From Bacteroides sp. (GTDB lineage Bacteria; Bacteroidota; Bacteroidia; Bacteroidales; Muribaculaceae): 64,000 nt of DNA. The position numbers were made by a program, and so were the translations under genes. The DNA is taken from contig JAAVDD010000034.1 of the NCBI GenBank assembly GCA_014801985.1, positions 9,212 through 73,211 on the forward strand, written 5' to 3'. The first letter of the stretch is position 1, and each line of letters begins with the position of its first letter. Under the pieces are notes generated by a model. The model had not been told where the DNA came from, did no database searches, and saw nothing but the letters and a program-made list of their open reading frames with translations. Shown one piece after another: positions 55,149 to 64,000 of the stretch.

Positions 55149-55766
55149 ATGTGCAGTCTTTCACAGAGTGAAATTGAAAACACAAAAAAGATTCTTTCAG
55201 AATTCGAGAGTCTTTATCCCGTCTCACCCGATCTGTTCGATCCTTTGTTCGAAGTGGGAGAGGTGAGAGACTACACACGTCAGGAAATAATTATGCACCC
55301 CGGTCAGCAATTGCGCGAAGTGCATATCGTGCTCTCCGGACTCATAGGGTCTACCTACATCAGTGGAAACAAGGTGGTGATGAATGCGATGGCAATTCCC
55401 TGCACGGTGCTGCTCCATGGAGGATCTTTCTTCAGAAAAAGGGCACCCATGATGCAATGGGAGGCTTTGGTGAACACGCGTACTCTCTGCATTCCGGATT
55501 CATTCATACGCGAATATATGCAGAAAAGTCATGAATTTGCCCTATGGATGCATGGAGTGGCTGAAAATTTTATCCTATATAGTGAGGAACGTGCCATTCT
55601 CCTTTCCGGGGATGCTGAACGCCGCTATCTTAATTTGGAGAAAAATCTTCCAAGACGCATATTCCGCGAACTCCCCTCCAGAGTCGTGGCACGATATCTG
55701 GGTATCACAGAGCAGTCGCTTTCCCGAATCAAGAGGTCGCTTCTTAAATCGGAATCCGACGATTGA
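55149..55766 (+). CDS. Crp/Fnr-family transcription regulator
   Basis: 205 aa from the ATG at 55149 (a TTG lies one codon before). Residues 25-120 form a cyclic-nucleotide-binding-like beta-roll (EVGEVRDYTRQEIIMHPGQQLREVHIVLSGLIGS). Residues about 170-195 form the helix-turn-helix PSRVVARYLGITEQSLSRIKRSL. The cNMP-contact arginine motif is not obvious, so the effector may differ. A 7-bp inverted repeat lies before the neighbouring large gene and could be its target. Confidence 0.88.
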   Translation: MCSLSQSEIENTKKILSEFESLYPVSPDLFDPLFEVGEVRDYTRQEIIMHPGQQLREVHIVLSGLIGSTYISGNKVVMNAMAIPCTVLLHGGSFFRKRAPMMQWEALVNTRTLCIPDSFIREYMQKSHEFALWMHGVAENFILYSEERAILLSGDAERRYLNLEKNLPRRIFRELPSRVVARYLGITEQSLSRIKRSLLKSESDD

Positions 55767-55802
55767 ATTCCGAAATTATCTCGACAAATACTTTTTTTAC
55801 CA

Positions 55803-55840
55803 TCGGATAAACTTTTTCTCTATCCGAACCATTAAATTTG
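55803..55840 (+). promoter_or_regulatory. Promoter and possible operator of the 1443-aa secreted protein gene
   Basis: An inverted repeat TCGGATA (55803-55809), 11 bases, TATCCGA (55821-55827) sits directly upstream of the -7 box TAAATTTG (55833-55840), covering the -33 region. A Crp-type activator or repressor site is plausible, and the Crp/Fnr gene ends 36 bases before it. Confidence 0.5.
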
Positions 55841-55945
55841 CTTTCTAAATTACAGAATGTCGTATTTCTATAATGAATGCTATTCGTTTAATAATCAAAT
55901 GGCCTTCACTGAAAGAAAAATGACAGAAATCTAAATCATTTATCT

Positions 55946-58900
55946 ATGAGTAACAACCTGTACATCTCTTGTGGACTTTTGCTGGTCGCTGCTTCAGCAT
56001 TAACCGGATCGGCACTATCCATATCTGAAAAAATCGTTCCTGCTGCCGATCAACCGCAGGGCCCTAATCTATATGGCACTGTAATTCTCTCCGATACAGA
56101 GGAATTCGACCAATGGGGCATCTATTCCATTCCGACTGCACCCGGCGAAGATTTCTCGCGTATAGTGGAATGCGCTGAAGGTTTCGGGAGAGGAAGTGGG
56201 GTCGCCACATCCTCCACCTATACCGCAGTGCGTTATTACACCTTCTATGGCATGTCTTACACCCAGGCCTATACATACGATCTGAAGACATGGGAACAAA
56301 TAGGGCAGATGAAAAGTGTACCCTTTGAGATGATGGCATACGATCTCGGATACGATCCCGTATCGGAGCAGATCTATGGATGCTTCTATGTGCAAGGTTC
56401 CGAAACAAAGGCATGGTTTGGCACAGCCGACTATTCCAAGGGTGAAAGTCATAAGATTGCCGATATAGAGAAGTGGAATGCCTTGGCCTTTGATATGTGG
56501 GGACATGGCTATGCAATTGATATGATGGGGAATTTGCTGAGCGTGGATAAGAAGACGGGAGCCACTTCCCAGATCGGTTTCACGGGCGTTGTGCCCCGTT
56601 ACCCGACTTCCGCAACAATTGACCCTGAATCGGGGGTGATGTATTGGACAGCTTGTCCTGAAGATGGGCATTCATATCTATATAAGGTGGATCTCTCTAC
56701 AGCTAAAGCCACCAAAGTCATGCAGTTCCCTCATGATGAGCAGGTGATGGGGCTTTTCATTCCTGTGCCCGAAGCCATAGACGCCGCTCCGGCATCCCCG
56801 GCTTCACTTGATTTGAATTTCCCTAAAGGCACACTCAACGGAGATATTGTTTTTACACTCCCTGAAAAGACTTTCGGAGGCTCACCTCTTTCCGGATCTT
56901 TGGAATGGAGCATCTCCTGCGAAGGTCTCGACGACCGGAGCGGGAAAGGAGAACCGGGTGAGGAGATTTCACTCTCATACAATATTGCCGAGCGCGGCGA
57001 ATACCTTTTCTGTCTTACTGTCTCCAATGAAGCCGGACTATCGCCCCGTGTGCGGAAAGGTATGTTCATAGGTGATGGTGTGCCTGCCTCCACCACTGCC
57101 ACCCTGTCTTATTCCGATGAAAAGGCTGTGGTGAGCTGGGAGCCGGTCACTGAATCGGCCGACGGCGGATATATAGATACTGAGGAGGTAACTTACCGGG
57201 TGACACGTCTTCCGGATAATCTTTTGGTATGTGATAATTTGAAAGGTTCTGAGATTGAAACCCCGCTCCCCGAACCGGATTCACTCGTAACCTATCGCTT
57301 CGAGGTTGTTCCCTGTTTCGCCGGTCTGGAAGGAGTTGGTTGCTTTACACAGACGATCACTCTTGGATTCGTGACACCGCCCTACGATCAGAAATTCGAT
57401 TCAGAAGAGGATTTCAACACCTTTACAGTGATTGATTCAAATGCCGACGGAAAGGCTTGGGAATACTGGCAGGGATACGCCCGTCTCTTCTATTCCGACC
57501 GTCCTTCCGACGACTGGCTGATATCCCCGGCATTGAATTTGGTAAAGGATGAGCAATATAGCATCTCATTCGATGTGCGTAACAGTTACGGCAGTTTCAA
57601 TCCGGAGCGTATCGAGATGATGATAGGGGAGGGCCCCTCGGTTGAAGATATGAATATTGTGCTTCTTGAGCCGACTGTGGTCGACAATGAAAGTTGGAAA
57701 AATATCAGTGTTGATTTCATACCGCGCAAGTCGGGAAAATATTGGCTCGGAATACATGGTATCAGTGATCCCAATATGTTCTGGGTCGGAATCGACAATC
57801 TCAGCATTAAGAGCGGGCGTTCCACCTCTGCCCCCGCTCCATGTGCGGAAATGAAAGCCACAGCCGATATGGATGGTGGTGACTCCGTGACTGTTTCCTT
57901 CAATGCGCCGACACATACGATAGCCGGTGATGCATTGGATGGTATCTCTCGTGTAGAGCTCTTCCGTGATGGGAATTCCGAACCTCTCTCTATCTTCTCC
58001 GACGTGAAGATCGGAGAGCAATTATCTTATGTCGACAAGGGGTTGTCTGATGGTATCCACACCTATACTGTCGTTGCTTGGAATGAATCCGGTGCCGGTG
58101 CGGTAGCCGTTGCTTCTGCCTTTGTCGGTATAAATGTACCCGGTGAGGTAGAGAACATATCTCTCAAGGAGATAAATGAAGGTGTGGCCTCCATAAGCTG
58201 GAATCCTCCGACTCTTGACCGCGACGGTTTCCCCATCAATCCCTCCTTTATTTCATATAAACTTGTGGATATAGATGGAGAGGAATATGAGACCACTGAA
58301 ACATCGGCCTCTTATCAGGCTATGGCGGAGGGTTATCAGGATTTTGTTCGCTTCGGAGTGATTGCCAAGACTTCGGCAGGAGAGTCAACGATAGCATATT
58401 CCGATATGGTGCCTATGGGCGCCCCCTACGAAACCCCATATCGCGATTCCTTCAACGATAATTTCGGAGGAATACTCGGCTCCACCAAGATAGAGGGTGA
58501 AACCCGTTGGGGTGTCGGCTATGACGGATATTTCGACGGTGTAAATTCTCAGGATGGTGATGATGCCATGATTCTTATGGAGGCGACCAGCCCCGGTGAT
58601 TGTGGCGCAATTTACACAGGGAAGATCTCACTGAAGAATTGTAAGAATCCATCGGTTTCCCTTTTTGTATATCAGTTCACAGATAATGGGGTGAAAGATG
58701 ATGAAAATACTCTCGAAATCGAAGCGAGGATTGCAAACACCGAAGAATACCGACTCCTGAAAAAGGTGGTTAATAATACCCTTCCTATGCCGGGATGGAA
58801 CCGAGTGGTGGTTTCTCTTGCCGATTTTGAGGGAGAGGAGGTTCAGTTGCGTTTCAAATGCACGGCCAACAGCTATATATATTATCTTCTCGACAATGTG

Positions 58901-60277
58901 ATAGTGGATTATATTCATCAGAGCAATCTTGGAATCCTGAGTATAGATTCCCCGGATTCTGTATATCCTGATGAGGAGTTTGAAATTAGAGTGACTGTGG
59001 AAAATTCATCGCTCACAGATGCTGAAGATTTCTCTCTGGAATTGCTTCGTGATGATGAGCCTGTGGAGACACGTGGGAATCTCGCTCTTTCTCAAGGCAA
59101 ATTGATGGAGGTGGTGTTCAAATGTGCACTTCCTATAACAGAGACACGCGATGTTCGCTACAGTGTTCGTCTATCCTGGAATAAGGATGAGAATGCGGCA
59201 GACGACGAGGTATATGTAATGCCGATACATATGGTCCATACCAACTTCCCGAAGGTGGATGAATTGCGTGGCAATGCTCTTGAAACCGGCAACCGTATTG
59301 AATGGGATGCCCTCGACATGACGAAATTCGACGGCGAAACCGTGACAGAAGATTTCGAGGATATGACGCCCTTCTCAATGAATCCCGGAGGCGACTGGCG
59401 ATTTGTGGATCGCGACAAAGCTGTGACTGCTGTGCCCCAGGGTGTTGAGATAGAGGGATTGGGTGATGACCGTGCCTATGCCTTCATTGTGATGAATTCC
59501 GATTGGCCCGGCTTTAACGGCACATTCGGCGCCAACTCCGGTAAACAGTATCTCATGGCTTCATACGCAGCTGCTCCCAACGATGACTGGGCGATTTCTC
59601 CGCGTCTTTCGGGCGAAGCACAGACCATCTCCTTCTATGCCAAGAACTATTATGAGGCACACGGAAAGGAGAGTATAGAAGTCAGATATTCCCTCAGCGG
59701 GAATGATCCTGCCGATTTCACAGGCGTGGCTCTCTCAAAGACTCTCGAAGGCAACGACTGGGAATATATCACGGTTGAGCTTCCGGAAGGTGCCGTATAT
59801 GCGGCAATACATTATGTATCCAACGACCAGTATATGCTCTTTGTGGATGATTTCAGCTATATTCCGGCGCCTTGGAGTGAGCGCATAAACCATATCGGTT
59901 ACAATATCTATCGCGATGGGCTCCGTCTGAACACAACTCCTTTGAGCACCACATCCTATTTGGATTCCGATGTGGAGGAGGAGATGGCTGTTTATCATGT
60001 CACTGCGGTCTATGAAGAGGGAGAATCCGCACCATCCGCATCATTCGAACTCCGTAGGTCGGGCATTTCAGAGATTGAAGATGCTTTAAGAGTAGAGGGT
60101 TTACGCGGAGCAATCCATGTTTCCGGTGCTGAAGGCAAGAATATATCTATCTGGTCTATCTCCGGTCTAAGGATTGTATCAATAGGTGAGGCCACCGAAA
60201 ATATGGAGATTCCTCTTGAACCGGGTATCTATATCGTAGAAATAGCCGGCATCTCGAAGAAAGTCATTGTAAAGTGA
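55946..60277 (+). CDS. Large secreted multidomain protein (FN3, cleaved-adhesin-like domains, sorting tail)
   Basis: 1443 aa. A signal peptide (NNLYISCGLLLVAASALTGSALS) is followed by a propeller-like region (about 40-275, WGHGYAIDMMGNLLSVDKKTG). Fibronectin-III-like modules follow, and three choice-of-anchor-J / cleaved-adhesin-like domains start near residues 476 (PPYDQKFDSEEDFNTF), 830 (PYRDSFNDNFGG) and 1132 (TEDFEDMTPFSMNPGG); two contain DDWLISP or DDWAISP. The last 70 residues (ISIWSISGLRIVS...EPGIYIVEIAGISKKVIVK) look like a type IX secretion type-A sorting domain. It is probably surface-attached or released. The substrate is unknown. Confidence 0.82.
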   Translation: MSNNLYISCGLLLVAASALTGSALSISEKIVPAADQPQGPNLYGTVILSDTEEFDQWGIYSIPTAPGEDFSRIVECAEGFGRGSGVATSSTYTAVRYYTFYGMSYTQAYTYDLKTWEQIGQMKSVPFEMMAYDLGYDPVSEQIYGCFYVQGSETKAWFGTADYSKGESHKIADIEKWNALAFDMWGHGYAIDMMGNLLSVDKKTGATSQIGFTGVVPRYPTSATIDPESGVMYWTACPEDGHSYLYKVDLSTAKATKVMQFPHDEQVMGLFIPVPEAIDAAPASPASLDLNFPKGTLNGDIVFTLPEKTFGGSPLSGSLEWSISCEGLDDRSGKGEPGEEISLSYNIAERGEYLFCLTVSNEAGLSPRVRKGMFIGDGVPASTTATLSYSDEKAVVSWEPVTESADGGYIDTEEVTYRVTRLPDNLLVCDNLKGSEIETPLPEPDSLVTYRFEVVPCFAGLEGVGCFTQTITLGFVTPPYDQKFDSEEDFNTFTVIDSNADGKAWEYWQGYARLFYSDRPSDDWLISPALNLVKDEQYSISFDVRNSYGSFNPERIEMMIGEGPSVEDMNIVLLEPTVVDNESWKNISVDFIPRKSGKYWLGIHGISDPNMFWVGIDNLSIKSGRSTSAPAPCAEMKATADMDGGDSVTVSFNAPTHTIAGDALDGISRVELFRDGNSEPLSIFSDVKIGEQLSYVDKGLSDGIHTYTVVAWNESGAGAVAVASAFVGINVPGEVENISLKEINEGVASISWNPPTLDRDGFPINPSFISYKLVDIDGEEYETTETSASYQAMAEGYQDFVRFGVIAKTSAGESTIAYSDMVPMGAPYETPYRDSFNDNFGGILGSTKIEGETRWGVGYDGYFDGVNSQDGDDAMILMEATSPGDCGAIYTGKISLKNCKNPSVSLFVYQFTDNGVKDDENTLEIEARIANTEEYRLLKKVVNNTLPMPGWNRVVVSLADFEGEEVQLRFKCTANSYIYYLLDNVIVDYIHQSNLGILSIDSPDSVYPDEEFEIRVTVENSSLTDAEDFSLELLRDDEPVETRGNLALSQGKLMEVVFKCALPITETRDVRYSVRLSWNKDENAADDEVYVMPIHMVHTNFPKVDELRGNALETGNRIEWDALDMTKFDGETVTEDFEDMTPFSMNPGGDWRFVDRDKAVTAVPQGVEIEGLGDDRAYAFIVMNSDWPGFNGTFGANSGKQYLMASYAAAPNDDWAISPRLSGEAQTISFYAKNYYEAHGKESIEVRYSLSGNDPADFTGVALSKTLEGNDWEYITVELPEGAVYAAIHYVSNDQYMLFVDDFSYIPAPWSERINHIGYNIYRDGLRLNTTPLSTTSYLDSDVEEEMAVYHVTAVYEEGESAPSASFELRRSGISEIEDALRVEGLRGAIHVSGAEGKNISIWSISGLRIVSIGEATENMEIPLEPGIYIVEIAGISKKVIVK

Positions 60278-60681
60278 CGAGACAAAAGTAGAATAAATGT
60301 AAAGATTAAGATAAGATAGATTAAAGATTAAGTAGTAGTGGAGTAGGAGATCCGTCTTAGACGGGTCCGTAAGCCGGGGAGGTCACAGACCTCCCGGCTT
60401 TTTATTCCCATAATCTTTGCGACCCTTTCTGTTTCCTTCTTTTCTTATCATTAATAAAGGTGCAAAAGTTGAACATTTGTTAAGAAATGATGATGAACAG
60501 CCGAGATTTAACGATGAAGGATGGAAAATAGTAGGAAAATAACAAGATTTATATTAAATTTGTCATTAAAGAATTGTATTGGAAAGAGAAATTATATCAT
60601 TTTTCCGGATATCCTTTCTCTCCGGGTCCATTACATTATGAAAATTAACAGCCTTCCCGGTGGCTAATAAAAACCAACAGC
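60278..60681. other. Intergenic region with tandem hairpins and a promoter
   Basis: No gene is visible in these 404 bases. They hold the hairpin 60349-60367 (GATCCGTC/GACGGGTC), the terminator 60371-60405, and a -7 box TAAATTTG (60555-60562) for the next gene. A stretch at 60605-60632 (CGGATATCCTTTCTCTCCGG and following CCATTA) resembles the operator region at 55804-55834. Confidence 0.5.
60371..60405 (+). terminator. Terminator of the 1443-aa protein gene
   Basis: AGCCGGGGAGGTC pairs with GACCTCCCGGCT (one bulge) around loop ACA and is followed by TTTTTATT. A second hairpin precedes it at 60349-60367. Confidence 0.8.
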
Positions 60682-62691
60682 ATGAATAAATATATACTCG
60701 TGGCCGCGATGGCAACAGTTAGTATGGCAGCCTGGGCGAAACCTGACAATCCCACGGACTTCCAGATGAAATTCGATCTAAATGGAGGCAATCCGGTTGT
60801 TTCCGGATCCTTCGTTTGTTCCACACATCAATATTCCTGGGACGATCCTCAGCCGATCAAAAAAATCACGAAGGTCAAAGTGATAAGAGGCTGTTATAGT
60901 TTAGGAGAAATGGATATTCCGGTTTATGAATCGGAGGAAGAGCGCGAACCTGGTTCGTTGGTTGAGTTTACCGATGAATTCGGAGAATTTGAATATGGCT
61001 ACGAATATAACTATGTAGCGTATATCTATGATGAGAATGGAGAGGAGAGCTATGGAAAAAGCTTCTATCTTTTTGCCGGTGTAAAGCCCGGACAACCAAC
61101 ACTTACAGGTTCTTTAGGGGAGAATGGTTCTCTCCCTGTCACCCTGACAGTTACTGCTCCTGAGACTTTAGCGAGTGGTGATCCTTTGTCGGTTCCTTTG
61201 TCTCAGATTCGTATTACCGAATATATAGGTTATAATGATGAACGGATAGTGAAAACTATAAACGATCCCGTTCCCGGAAAGACATATACCGTTACAGACG
61301 ATGACGCAATCCCCGGTAAGAGGTATGATTACCGTGCATACGCGGCTTGTGAGTATGGGGAGAGTGATTATGGATGGTATTCTATATTCGTTGGAGAGGA
61401 TGTCCCCGGCTATCCCACGGATCTGACTATGACTGAAAATGAGGATGGCAGTGTGACTCTTAATTGGAAAGCACCTGAAAATGGTAAGAATGGTGGTTAC
61501 GTTAATCCGGCTAATATCCGCTATAAGGTGGAGCGTCATGGAGATCTTCCGGCGGTTCTTGCTGAAGATTTACAGGAATGCACATTCACCGACCCTCTTG
61601 ATGACCTGACAGGACCTACAGCTGTTAAATATGAAGTGATGGCCTATAATTCCTTGGGTGAAGGTGATTACACTATGACTTCTGAAATACTTCGAGGCCC
61701 GGCCTATCAGCTTCCATTTGAAGAGAATTTCAATGCTCAGGTAGAAGGCTACTGGGGTTATGAATTTGGCGCAAATAAAAAGTGGGCTTATGAATATAGC
61801 GGTGGCTATAGTTCCAATTGGGATGTTACAAGCTATTCCTATTCACTCGGAATCAATGGTGTTGGTGACGGTAATGGCGTAGAAAGTAGTGATGACGATG
61901 CGTATATCCGCACATATTATGCAAGCCGTGGCAATATTGATACAATGGTATCTTCAGCAATTGACTTTAAGGATGCTTCCTTCCCCGTGCTGACATTCTA
62001 TCATGCCACAAAAGATTTTGACCGCACCTCTCTTACAATCGGTATAAGAAAGAACGGCGAATCCACAGATCTTCTCACCTTTATCCCCGGTCTGTCTCAG
62101 AATTATGATGCAGAGACAGAGAAGCCTGCATGGATATCCTCACTTGTTTATCTCACGGATGCAGTAGGATCCGAAGCCTCTGTATATTTCACAACAGTTG
62201 TGCCTGAGGATGCAGATGACAATGCCGACATTGCTCTCGACCGTATCATCATATGCGATTATCCCGGTGTGGATAAGGTGGCAGTCACTGAGGCTAATGG
62301 CCAGCTTGAAGTCTCCTGGGAAGCTCCCAAGAACAGCTATGGCGAAGAACCTCTCAGCTATGATGTGAAAATCGACGGAGTGACGACCGAAAATGTAGAG
62401 GACACTAAGTATGTTGTAGCCGCTACACGCGCTGATGACGTTGCTTCTCATAAGGTGGCCATACGTGCCAATTATGATGGTATCCCCGGTCGATTCTCTT
62501 CCGAGTTCGATGTGGTTCCCGGTGGTTCACAAAGTGGTATCATGGTGATCGGTTCCGAGTCAGATACCAATGTGGAATATTATGATCTCAACGGTCTGCG
62601 TGTGGTTCGCGCTATGAAGGGCTCCACTCTTATCCGTCGTTCTGTAAAGGCCGATGGTTCCGTAAAAGTAGAGAAAGTAATTGTAAAATAA
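60682..62691 (+). CDS. Secreted FN3/cleaved-adhesin-like protein with sorting-type tail
   Basis: 669 aa. Signal peptide MNKYILVAAMATVSMAAWA. Fibronectin-III-like modules follow (GYPTDLTMTENEDGSVTLNWKAP), then one choice-of-anchor-J-like domain (LPFEENFNAQVEGYWGYEF...ASFPVLTFYHATKD, about 345-530), another FN3-like module (QLEVSWEAPKNSYGEEPLSYDV), and a tail with VEYYDLNGLRVVR ending KVEKVIVK like the 1443-aa neighbour. It shares module types and the KVIVK end with that protein. Confidence 0.8.
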   Translation: MNKYILVAAMATVSMAAWAKPDNPTDFQMKFDLNGGNPVVSGSFVCSTHQYSWDDPQPIKKITKVKVIRGCYSLGEMDIPVYESEEEREPGSLVEFTDEFGEFEYGYEYNYVAYIYDENGEESYGKSFYLFAGVKPGQPTLTGSLGENGSLPVTLTVTAPETLASGDPLSVPLSQIRITEYIGYNDERIVKTINDPVPGKTYTVTDDDAIPGKRYDYRAYAACEYGESDYGWYSIFVGEDVPGYPTDLTMTENEDGSVTLNWKAPENGKNGGYVNPANIRYKVERHGDLPAVLAEDLQECTFTDPLDDLTGPTAVKYEVMAYNSLGEGDYTMTSEILRGPAYQLPFEENFNAQVEGYWGYEFGANKKWAYEYSGGYSSNWDVTSYSYSLGINGVGDGNGVESSDDDAYIRTYYASRGNIDTMVSSAIDFKDASFPVLTFYHATKDFDRTSLTIGIRKNGESTDLLTFIPGLSQNYDAETEKPAWISSLVYLTDAVGSEASVYFTTVVPEDADDNADIALDRIIICDYPGVDKVAVTEANGQLEVSWEAPKNSYGEEPLSYDVKIDGVTTENVEDTKYVVAATRADDVASHKVAIRANYDGIPGRFSSEFDVVPGGSQSGIMVIGSESDTNVEYYDLNGLRVVRAMKGSTLIRRSVKADGSVKVEKVIVK

Positions 62692-62710
62692 GTTGAATTA
62701 AGTCATGGAT

Positions 62711-62748
62711 GAGGAGTGTGGACTCTGATGGGTCTGCCTCCTCTTTTT
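62711..62748 (+). terminator. Terminator of the 669-aa protein gene
   Basis: Outer stem GAGGAG/CTCCTC and inner stem GACTC/GGGTC (loop TGAT) are followed by TTTTTAA. Confidence 0.7.
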
Positions 62749-62798
62749 AATTCCAATAACAACCTCTTTTCCTTATTTCATTCATAAACAAAACTACT

Positions 62799-64000
62799 AT
62801 GAGAATTAAATTTGCTGTCTCGCTGATAGTATTCGGCGCTATCTCGATTTCGGGTGCCTCCTTCGCTCCTGAATCTGAATCGGGAAAAGTGAAATTAGGG
62901 GATGTGAAACAGCAGAATCTAAAAGAGAAAGCTTTCACTCTTCGTCATACGGGCGATCCTGTAAGCATCACTCGCTCAGGAGAGACCGGTTCCACAATCT
63001 ATGGGTTCATGTCGTATCAGGATGACCTCGATTTCCTTGGCGGCTGGTATGAGTTGGAACCTTCGGGAAAGACATCACGTCTATGGACATATACGTATGC
63101 CGACATGGGTGTCTATATGAATAACGGATGGATGCGCAACGGACATCTTTGTGGCACCTGTGTAATGTTACTTGGCTCTGAAGACCTCGTGGGTGTCTAT
63201 GCTTATCAAGAAATAGATCCCCTGACCGGAGAAGTGATTGAGAGTCGTCCGATTGATATAGCTTACGACTATACCTCCTACTTTTATTCAGCAGCCTATG
63301 ATCCCGTAGCGGATAAGATTTTCGGTTTTGGCCGAGGTGCTGATCCCGAGGATGCCACTTATTATTTCAAATCGGCTCCTGCGGACCGCCCGGAAGATAC
63401 AGTAATAGTGAAGCAACTTGACTCTCCGGGGGATAGATGCTATTCTTTATGCTATAGTGTGGTCGACGGTTGTCTTTATGGTGTCAATACTCGTGGCAAT
63501 CTGGTTAAGGTCTTTTCCGACGGATCAATGACAGAACTTTTCGAGTTGCCCGTACCCGACTTTGCCAATAGCAAGGGAGCCTTGGCGTTCAGTCCCAACG
63601 ATGGCTACCTGCTATGGAATCCGGGGGTCTACACCTCGATTTCAGAACTTTATGCAATTTATCCTGAAGAGGAGCGCATGGAAAAGCTCTATCGTTTCCC
63701 GATAGATACGCAGTTTACATTCTTCATCACTCCCGATGGTCCGGCTGATTCCTCCGGTCCGGCTTCGGCTCAATTGATAAGTGCTGATTTCGTGAAGAAT
63801 GATCTTAATGGAACTCTTAAATTCCGCTTGCCCGACTCAGCAATGAATGCCTCACCAATATCAGGCACCATTAAATGGACTCTTTTCGATAATGGCTCAA
63901 AACTTGATTCAGGGGAAGCTCAGACAGGATCCGAGCTTACGATTCCGGTTGTCGTGGATCAAGGTGAACATACTTTCCGTCTGGAGACTTCATTCAATGG
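62799..64000 (+). CDS. Third large secreted protein, N-terminal part (cut by window end)
   Basis: An ATG at 62799 opens a frame without a stop for 400 codons to the edge. The protein begins with a signal peptide (MRIKFAVSLIVFGAISISG, then ASFA). It continues with a propeller-like region (GSTIYGFMSYQDDLDFLGGWYEL, YTSYFYSAAYDPVADKIFGFG, VVDGCLYGVNTRGNLVKVF) and an FN3-like start (DGPADSSGPASAQLISADFVKNDLNGTLKFRLP). The layout matches residues 30-330 of the 1443-aa protein, including SP-to-FN3 order and the PAS...L...G(T)LNG...F.LP stretch, so the two are paralogues. Confidence 0.85.
   Translation, partial: MRIKFAVSLIVFGAISISGASFAPESESGKVKLGDVKQQNLKEKAFTLRHTGDPVSITRSGETGSTIYGFMSYQDDLDFLGGWYELEPSGKTSRLWTYTYADMGVYMNNGWMRNGHLCGTCVMLLGSEDLVGVYAYQEIDPLTGEVIESRPIDIAYDYTSYFYSAAYDPVADKIFGFGRGADPEDATYYFKSAPADRPEDTVIVKQLDSPGDRCYSLCYSVVDGCLYGVNTRGNLVKVFSDGSMTELFELPVPDFANSKGALAFSPNDGYLLWNPGVYTSISELYAIYPEEERMEKLYRFPIDTQFTFFITPDGPADSSGPASAQLISADFVKNDLNGTLKFRLPDSAMNASPISGTIKWTLFDNGSKLDSGEAQTGSELTIPVVVDQGEHTFRLETSFN

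Overview
The window comes from a member of the Bacteroidales, probably Muribaculaceae or a close relative (family-level placement is inference). Most genes are preceded by the Bacteroidetes housekeeping promoter (TTTG about 20 bases before TAnnTTTG) instead of a sigma70 -35/-10 pair. The gene set (alternate GlmU, GSCFA, DUF4421, DUF3109, DUF5103, UpxY, possible type IX sorting tails, cysteine-free L36 and S14) is typical of that phylum.

Bases 1-19.2 kb hold a minus-strand surface-polysaccharide (capsule) locus. It starts at an invertible promoter cassette (18998-19199) bounded by perfect 23-bp inverted repeats. The genes then run leftward: a UpxY antiterminator, a UpxZ-position gene, UDP-glucose dehydrogenase, a fused nucleotidyltransferase-aminotransferase, an ornithine-cyclodeaminase-like protein, LicD, UDP-glucuronate 4-epimerase, Wzx flippase, GT2, Wzy-type polymerase, GT4, the three UDP-L-FucNAc enzymes, and a WbuB-like GT4. 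A small hypothetical gene and an Rpn-type nuclease (cut by the window start) follow. In this sequence the cassette promoter points away from the operon, so the locus is drawn OFF.

Bases 19.3-27.3 kb hold minus-strand housekeeping genes: ribD, a DUF4421 outer-membrane protein, mltG, raiA/hpf, a Xer recombinase, rpsU, a gamma-carbonic-anhydrase-like protein and an M24 aminopeptidase P. Bases 27.3-29.0 kb hold a candidate small RNA and the alternate GlmU.

Bases 29.2-47.8 kb are the plus-strand str-S10-spc-alpha ribosomal supercluster (rpsL to rplQ) with fusA, secY, map, infA and rpoA. A terminator and new promoter separate rpsN from rpsH, and a long structured leader precedes rpsD. A tRNA-Arg(CCG), ung, a DUF5103 gene and a DUF3109 gene follow.

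From 50.7 kb the content becomes accessory: a GSCFA protein, a tandem duplication of a cardiolipin-synthase/secreted-protein pair whose copies have decayed in complementary ways, a 33-bp repeat array before a truncated AAA ATPase, and a Crp/Fnr regulator. The right end carries three large secreted multidomain proteins (1443 aa, 669 aa and one cut by the window end) that resemble each other; the two complete ones end in sorting-type tails.
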